Shown piece by piece: positions 57,138 through 64,000 of a stretch of DNA of 64,000 nt. The notes beneath the pieces were generated by a model that saw only the letters and a list, made by a program, of their open reading frames with translations, had not been told where the DNA came from and searched no databases. The DNA comes from Bimuria novae-zelandiae CBS 107.79 (lineage: Eukaryota > Ascomycota > Dothideomycetes > Pleosporales > Didymosphaeriaceae). Location of the stretch: the NCBI GenBank assembly GCA_010015655.1, contig ML976676.1:188712-252711 (forward strand), written 5' to 3'. How positions within the stretch are numbered: the first letter of the stretch is position 1; each line of letters begins with the position of its first letter. The position numbers were made by a program, and so were the translations under genes.

Positions 57138-58457
57138 ATGCGAAGCAAGGCTGCTCCAATGGTTACGATGGCTTCGAATGGGTGAGTCCCCGCTTGGTGC
57201 AACCGAGCTCCCAACCACGCAAGTGGCCCCTCCCCGCTGGACTCTGCGGGCCGAAGGCGCGCGCGCTGATCGAGAACTGCAGTCAGGTCGTTCCCGCTTC
57301 GCAGACGTACGAGGAGAATGGCCGCCTCTACCACGGATTCCGCCGCGGCCTCTACATGTATCCGTGCGACGAGCCCGAGAAGGACCGCATGGACATCTAC
57401 CACCAGCTGTTCCTCGTCGCACGCAGAGGACACCTGCACCAGACCCCGATCCCGCAGCATTGGTCGCCCCGCATTCTCGACTTGGGCTGCGGGACGGGCA
57501 TCTGGGCCATCGACATGGCCGAGTATGTAGTTGCGAGCCTGCAAAACATTGGTTGTGTGCTTGTGCTAACGCTTCGTGCAGCAAGTACCTGAATTCCGAG
57601 GTATGCGACTGCCTGGAGGCTGCCCAACGTGATCAGCGCTAACCTCTGCAGGTGTACGGATTGGATCTGGTGAACATCCAGCCCGACAAGTGAGCAATGC
57701 GCCCTGCCAGTCTGCAGTCGGTGCAATTACTGACTCGATAACACAGGATTCCGCCGAACCTGCGGTTTCGCGTTCCGCGCGACTACGAGAGCCCGTGGTC
57801 GCTCGGCGAGGAGTCGTTCGATCTGATTCACCTTCGGATGGCCTGTGGCAGCGTCACCAGCTGGCCTGAAATGTACCAGAAAATCTTCACGTATGCATGC
57901 GCTACGATCCCCTGAGTCGCCATGCTAATCTCGCTAGGCACCTGAAACCGGGTTCTGGGTGGATAGAGCACGTCGAAGTTGACCTGGAGCCCCGCTGCGA
58001 CGATGGCACCCTCTCGGCAGACAGCCACCTCGCGCAGTGGTACGGCTACCTCCAGGATGCCACTGCGCGCGTTGACCGCCCCATTGCGTATGACCACCGC
58101 ACCCGCCAGCTGCTGCAAGCGGCCGGCTTCATTGATATCCAGGAGACCATCATCCGTGCGCCATACAACTCGTGGCCCGCTGACCCCCACCAAAAAGATA
58201 TTGGTAGGTGGTACAACCTGGGCCTAACCGAGGGCTTGCAAGCTCTCAGCGCTGCGCCCTTCACGCGTATCAACCGGTGGGATATGAACGAGCACGTTAA
58301 GCCGCTTGTTGAGGCCGTACGCCGTGAGATATGTAACCGCAAAATTCATGCGTACAACAACATGTAAGTCCAGGCCGTCGCACCAATTCATTGAGGTCAC
58401 AACGCTGATCACTTGCTCGATAGACACATCTGGACTGCCCGCCGACCAGGACAATGA
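57138..58457 (+). CDS. LaeA-like class I methyltransferase
   Basis: Seven exons join in phase: 57138-57181, 57283-57522, 57582-57600, 57652-57689, 57747-57890, 57938-58363 and 58424-58457, 314 residues. An alternative start is ATG 57159. The family pattern is clear: [20 protein letters not shown], then SAM motif I as [70 protein letters not shown], and the end [12 protein letters not shown]. LaeA and LaeA-like proteins act in the nucleus with velvet proteins to control secondary metabolism and development; this member may have its own role. Introns of 47-100 bp include a 19-nt and a 38-nt mini-exon. No biosynthetic gene cluster is visible in the window. Confidence 0.85.
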
Positions 58458-61400
58458 TTACACCTGGTATCGATTCGTTTTGTTTGATGACGCGGCCTCA
58501 CCAGTCTTACCGGTGCGCTTCCGATCGACACTTCGGTCTTTTCCCAACCATTTTCGGGGTATTTCGCGGCATTTACCACAGTACCATGTTCCTGTCCTCG
58601 AGGCCCTGTTGACGCTGTTGTATTCCCTATTAGCGCCCACTACGGCACGCCGCAGCCTTGCGCTCAACTCCTACCCTACTATGACTATCCTTGGCACGGT
58701 TCCAGGACCACAATCCCATGCATAACGACCACCCATCACGACCCTGCCCTTTCACCGATATCCCCTGTCTGATTCCGTACACGACACTATTTTTTGGGCG
58801 GCGTTCGCGCGCGCGTGGGACAAAAATGGAGTTTCGGTCGGCGGCTGCACACTCCCCGGCGTTTACGTTCCGTCACATTTTTTTCGGCAAGCATTTTCGC
58901 AGTATTGATACCTTACCGCATGCGTACGTCATGTTCTATCTACGGAGATTGTAATCTAGGCTGTCTCTTTGGAGCGGCTTCGTTCTCATTTGGGTCCGCA
59001 TCATGTCCCGTTATCTTTCTCGACACCTTCCAGCGGTTCATTTCTAGGTCGGCTCCGCGTCGAAATGCATTTTCATATGGGCTGGTTGTGCGTTGGGCAC
59101 ACGGTACTGAGGTGCAGCTCGCTTTTTTTTTTTGCGAACGATTTCTCGATGCATACGACACGTTTCGTCGGTGTATGGTAGACTGGGAATCGGTGGCAGG
59201 CTACAGGACCACGTTTCCAGTGCGGTGTTGGAGGCACACCTGGCTGTCGGGCGGGGGCGGGGCGGGGCGCTGCGCTGCAGCAATGCCCTTGCTCGGTGTC
59301 CGATGTTCGTTCTACATCCTCCATAACAGCTGGAGCAACTGTCCGCTCTCACAATATGAACTCTACGTGACCAAAGCTCGCTCCTGACCTTGAATTGAGC
59401 CCTCGTAGTACTATTGGCGCACGCAGAGGGTTTCAACAATGCCCTTGGCCACCAGCGCCCCACGACCGACCTCTCGGTACCTAACGAGCCGCACCTTGCA
59501 ACGCGGTTCCAGTTGTTTGCTTGACGGCGAGCCTACGGCATAGTGCTTCGCTGCAACCACAAGGTCTCATCTTGCAGCTGGTCCACGCTTACGTCTTGAA
59601 GTGGGCATCATTCTCTGTGAAATGCGGTGGCGAACGACTGTTTTAATTGCACCGCACAGATTGCTTTCAAGGACATGGCAGGGAACTGTGTCCTCATCTC
59701 TTGCCGCTTCCGGCAGCCCATGGAGCGGCAGATTTCACGCTTCCCGACACGGCGGGCCCTAAGGGCCGAGCTTCGGCGTCGTGATGCCATGATGGAAGGT
59801 GATAAGGCGGTATGACGAAGCGAAATCAGTATGATTGGCCGGCAGTGGTGGGCAGTTCTGTTCGGCAGTAGCGTAACTTTGAGTCGGGAGGACGATGATC
59901 AAAGCATGTGGGTGTGTACCAAGTATAGAGAGGCAAAAAAAAACGTGTGCGTCAACGGGAGTGCATGCGCGTGCAGTGCAGCGCATATTAATAACTCGGG
60001 CGAATACTTGTCGATTGACGACGGTCAGATTCGACCAGTTTCAGGGCAGAGCAACCGTGGTTGGCGGCGAGAGGCCCCGAGCAAGACAGCGGTTTGCGCT
60101 TGGAATTGGGGCATTTGGCCAGGCCCGGTGTGCTGGAATGGCTCCTCAGGAGCTTTGGCTTTGGCGGCGGCGTCCCGCGCGGAACGACGCCTGGTTCGCC
60201 CGAAGTCAGTGCCGAATGGGAAGGCGGGGACTCCTCGCCCGTCTTGCCTCCTCTGAGGGATGATGGGAGACGCCGCCAATAACGCGGTTTAGGGATTAAT
60301 GCGCCGGCGTGCCTTCTCCTGGGCACCGTATGTATGTACTCGTCACGGTACGTTACCTCGTTTGGTATGTGCGTCGTCGTTCCTTCCGCCTCCCGCTGTT
60401 GGTAGTAACTGCCGTTTCCGCCTCGCGCTTTCCTCAGGCCTCCTTTCGCACTCCAAACGGTTGTCACTGTCATTCTTCATCATAATCGTCGCCGCATCCG
60501 CTCGCGCAAAATGCGTTTCGTGTCAATCCCTCCCGCCGTTGGCGAGCACCCCGGTCGCCTGAAAGAAACTTTATCTCGCGCCGATTGGCGCAATGGCACG
60601 TGTTCATCACACGTCGTCTCCCGTCAGCGCGTTGCGTGTCCATGCGCGAGCTGCACGCCTCCTGTACCCCTCCATCGCCGCTGCATGACTCCATGTGTGT
60701 CGAATTCAAATCCCGCGACTCATGACTTACATATTGCTTGCAGCAGCGTGGTAGAGACGGCAGAACCCTGCGCTCGCATCGCCCTCACGCCTACCAACGC
60801 AGACCCCGTAGCGAGGCTGAGATCCGATTCTTGTTTTCTTATACAGACACACAACTTGGCATCGGAATACGAACGCCCAATCCCGGCGCAAGCCTCTCGC
60901 TCCCTACTTCTGGGATTAAGTTTCAGTAGGCGGTTGCAGTGTGCAAGCTGCGTTCCAAGGCCATGCAGTGTTCGGCGGAATTGCCGCATACGGGAGACTA
61001 CTGTACTCACTCAGCTCCTGGTCGACGCTACGAACCAAGCGGATGGTTTGGCCTTTGCGGGTATGCACAGCTATGCGGTGAAGAACTACCCGAGGTGTCG
61101 TTGTTCGTGCTGCTGCAATACGGCAGGCTTGCAGATATCTCCTCACCGACTCCCGTGGATCTGGTACCTTTCCGCCCGATGTGAGGGCTCGGCTCGGTTG
61201 CAGACGTCCCAGCATGTAGCAACAGCAGGGAGTTTCAAACCTCGTGAATGAAACAGTATGTATTGTCATACGAAGTCGTATTGTCACTGGGTAATGCTAA
61301 CCCTTTGCAGGAACTAGTCGGGCAAACCTTCCCGGACGAGGTGCGGCATCACTCACAGGGCTGGATGATCTACAAGGCTGATAGCCATTTCGGCCCGACT

Positions 61401-61523
61401 TCCTTCGGCTCCGACGATCATTCTGCTCGTGTCCTTGACTTGAGAAATCCCCCAAATCCTCCTGGGCGTTTTCAGAACGGAACATTGTCGATGTTCCAAC
61501 GTTAATGAGTCATTACAGAGCGC
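58458..61523. other. Long gene-free stretch
   Basis: Three kilobases of normal-composition sequence with short ORFs only. I saw no domain, RNA gene or transposon end here. Confidence 0.4.
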
Positions 61524-61983
61524 TCAGTGGGCAAAGGAGTTATCACCACACGCGCTCCAGCCATCAAGTAAGTCCGTCCCACCTATCGCCTCTTTCCACG
61601 CTTCTGATGAACACGCTGGGGCCATAAGAGCACCGCAATCCCCTTCGTACCAAGTCTTCGGACCCAGCAGGAACGGTGGGCTGCCGCAATGCTTTCCAAA
61701 CCAGCAATACATATATCTTCTCAACCACTGATGCGCTTTCAACCACTGAATGGAATCAATCTCAAATGTCTCCAGCGACAATCTGCTGACAATGCAAACT
61801 AGTGCCCCCTTCGCGATAGCTTTGCGCGTCCCATTTTAGGCCAGCCGCCGACCACCTGGCATCGGGATCGTCGACGCAGATCCTAGCTACATTCACGCTA
61901 GGTCCCAGCGCCCAGGCGTGCTTGATACAGTAGTTTGCGGTGCCCAAGACACGTGGCGCGGAGGAGCAGTCTAGATCAGGCAC
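61524..61983 (-). CDS. Possible hypothetical protein in two frames
   Basis: Two overlapping minus-strand frames read LKWDAQSYREGGTSLHCQQI (61983-61762) and SIQWLKAHQWLRRYMYCWFG (61781-61524). Together they look like one protein of about 150 residues broken by a frame change near 61.77 kb. I found no good intron there. No family recognised; it may be a decayed gene or chance. Confidence 0.25.
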
Positions 61984-63223
61984 TCGCTCGGCATAGGTGC
62001 CCTGCCTATGAACTACTCGTTCCTTCCTACGGACAGCGTGACAGCGCGGGCTGATGCAGATTGGGGTGACGTACGCTTGTAAGATGACAGACAGATCTAG
62101 GTAAGTCTACGCAATCCAGGTCTAGGTCTAGTATGGTGGGAATAGTGGAGTTGGGACGGCGCCTGCTGGACGGGACGGAGATAAGCGTGATGGGCTGCGG
62201 AGAGCGGCGTCTCCCAGCGGTGAAATTTGACCGTGGGGTTGATTTGCGGATAAGGGACTGTGGGGTGTATCAGTACCTTTGCATACAAGTGTTTAGAAGA
62301 AGACTTTGTATGGTATTCGATTTCACGGGCTTTTGTGTCGAGTAGGTGGCTGTGCATCCATCGTTGAATCCATCGTATAGCGTGTAGTATAATGGCTGGA
62401 AGCGTGGTTGATGTGGCTATTCGATGGCAGATGCAATTCAAGCACGTCGGAGTAACAACCTCGCGAGTGTTTCTCTAATTATACAGTAGCAGACCAGGCT
62501 CGTTCCCGTGTTATATCTTCGTCGCGTATACGCCATGAGTAACTTCTCGAATAGGACATGCCGCGCCCGCAAGAAGGCCCGCGCCCGCAGAAAAGATATG
62601 CTATGGGTACAGTATCAAGAGAGGTGATGCAACGTCAACGATACATGATCTTTCTAATACTTAGGGAGTAGGAAGTGCCGAGAACCCTCATGCCTGTACA
62701 CTCTTTGGAGCCAATATCTGTGAATATAGGACCATCTGGGAGTATTTAGTGGACCGCTTCCTTCATCCCAAGTAGCTGAACGCCACGTGCCACACTCTCC
62801 TCTCCATTCAGGCGTCTTTAATAAACTGGACTAGTAAGGCTTTCTGGGACAGCCCTTTAGTATTGCTGCCAATTTTGACGTAATTATAAGTATCAGGTAA
62901 ATAGTATATTGCAAAGGAGATGCTTCGGTGCGTGATCACCTCGTCGATTGCAACCAAGTAAGAAGACATTCGGGTGCAATTTCGCGCTTTAATAGCGGGC
63001 GAGATATTCGGTACTGGCGATTTTATGGATGACATGGTGTGCTCACCTGCGAAAAAAGACGTGAACTACGGCAGAGTGCTAAGATATGGTATAACCGTGC
63101 ATGAACATCGCTTCTATGCACTACTATAAAAATATTATTGAAGCATCAATTTAAGTTGAACGAAGGCCTATACGGGCGTGCGAGGGACGGCTGAGACGGC
63201 GCCTGGTTTGGGAGCGAGCTGCG
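61984..63223. other. Gene-free stretch
   Basis: Mixed composition with short ORFs; nothing recognised. Confidence 0.4.
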
Positions 63224-63556
63224 TCAAAGACTGGACTGGGTTGCGCCTATGGTTGAGATAAAGATAGCCGGGGTGGGGGCTAACTTTGGTAGAGATTTCG
63301 AGGGAGGAACACGTCGCTGAGGTGGGTTAGCGAGTAATAGGCTTTTAATACCAGTTCTTGCGCAGGATTTGGGCGGGTTGTAGCATCTACAGTCAGATTT
63401 CTCGTATTTATCAAAGGCGAAACTAGCGTGGAAGGATAGAGGCCCGTTTACGGTGGTGACTATGTCAATGGTCCCTTTCTGAATACGGCATGCACAATTG
63501 ATACAGGAGAGGGACTTGAGCGTAGCGATGGATTTATCTACTGCACTTAATTCCAT
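63224..63556 (-). CDS. Possible cysteine-containing hypothetical protein
   Basis: A 110-codon minus-strand frame, with a CAG acceptor-like site just upstream of its ATG, so it could be the last exon of a larger gene. It contains LSCINCACRIQKG and KSDCRCYNPPKSCARTG, i.e. two Cys clusters. No family recognised and no signal peptide in this piece. Confidence 0.25.
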   Translation of the reverse strand: MELSAVDKSIATLKSLSCINCACRIQKGTIDIVTTVNGPLSFHASFAFDKYEKSDCRCYNPPKSCARTGIKSLLLANPPQRRVPPSKSLPKLAPTPAIFISTIGATQSSL

Positions 63557-64000
63557 AATCTGTAAACACTGGACACCTTTATTTCTCCTTGTCGTCCGGC
63601 TTTACCTTTTCGCGGCGACTTTCCAAATATTCAAAGAACCCCTTGATTTAATTCACAGAGAAGAATTGCCACTTCCCGGGAGAAGGCTGGTCTAGCTGCC
63701 CGAGCATCTGATACTAGACAACGCGCAAAATATCCTGTGTTTGAAATACCTAAAACATGATCAATGCAGGCCGGTCTGCGTGTGTACTCAGAGGCCCCTA
63801 AAAGCCTAAGCACCACCTACCACTCTCTTCTCTAACCATCTTACTCATCTGCCCCAAGCTTCCCAATGCCCCAAATCCCCCCAGACAAACACCTCCCAAC
63901 CCCACAACATCCAACTCCACATTCCAAAACCATCACAGCCTAAACTTCTTTAGGCCTAAGCTCCACCTTATAATCTCCACTAACCCGTCTCATCTCAATC
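63557..64000. other. Window end, nothing recognised
   Basis: Short ORFs only; the last 200 bases are pyrimidine-rich and A-rich on +, compatible with the end of a minus-strand gene lying beyond the window. Confidence 0.3.

Noticed and set aside
1..64000. CRISPR arrays, rRNA operons, prokaryotic operons, telomeric repeats
   Set aside because: None of the corresponding repeat or sequence patterns is present; the DNA is fungal nuclear in character.

Overview
The window looks like nuclear DNA from a filamentous ascomycete (Pezizomycotina, probably Dothideomycetes). Genes are single or split by short introns of about 48-90 bp with GT..AG ends and CTAAC/CTAAT-like branch sites. Gene-bearing DNA of ordinary composition alternates sharply with AT-rich blocks. 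In those blocks CpA/TpG are scarce, TpA is abundant and every frame is full of TAA/TAG, which is the signature of repeat-induced point mutation (RIP). I saw no prokaryotic, organellar or viral features. Intron borders below were assigned by eye from splice consensus and reading frame; none was checked against transcripts.

Left part (1-31 kb). A RIP-ruined Ty1/Copia retrotransposon fills roughly 0.4-3.9 kb. A mostly housekeeping arm follows: an ELL-type RNA polymerase II elongation factor, a DUF2237 protein, a MYND zinc-finger protein, a SPRY-domain protein, a 114-residue small secreted cysteine-rich protein, a metallo-beta-lactamase-like protein, a GNAT acetyltransferase whose gene model needs a GC-AG intron, a DHA1-type MFS transporter, and four conserved-looking proteins I could not name.

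Transposon island (31.2-42.8 kb). It holds a nearly intact piggyBac-like element that escaped RIP (32-bp perfect inverted repeats, one-intron transposase), a RIP-degraded Tc1/mariner element with TA target duplication, a second and RIP-degraded piggyBac-like element in the opposite orientation, a 215-bp palindromic MITE-like repeat, and a RIP-degraded Fot1/pogo element.

Right part (43-64 kb). It carries an alpha-arrestin-like protein with a PPDY motif, two tandem paralogues of a lineage-specific family with an F-box-like segment (one with an in-frame stop, one lacking its middle), an ACR3-type arsenite efflux permease whose second intron is unusually long (525 bp), and a seven-exon LaeA-like methyltransferase. 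More than 5 kb between ACR3 and the methyltransferase, and most of the last 5.5 kb, contain nothing I recognise. The genes do not form one pathway. The common theme is a gene-sparse, transposon-rich compartment with accessory genes (secreted protein, MFS pump, arsenite pump, LaeA-like regulator) beside housekeeping genes.
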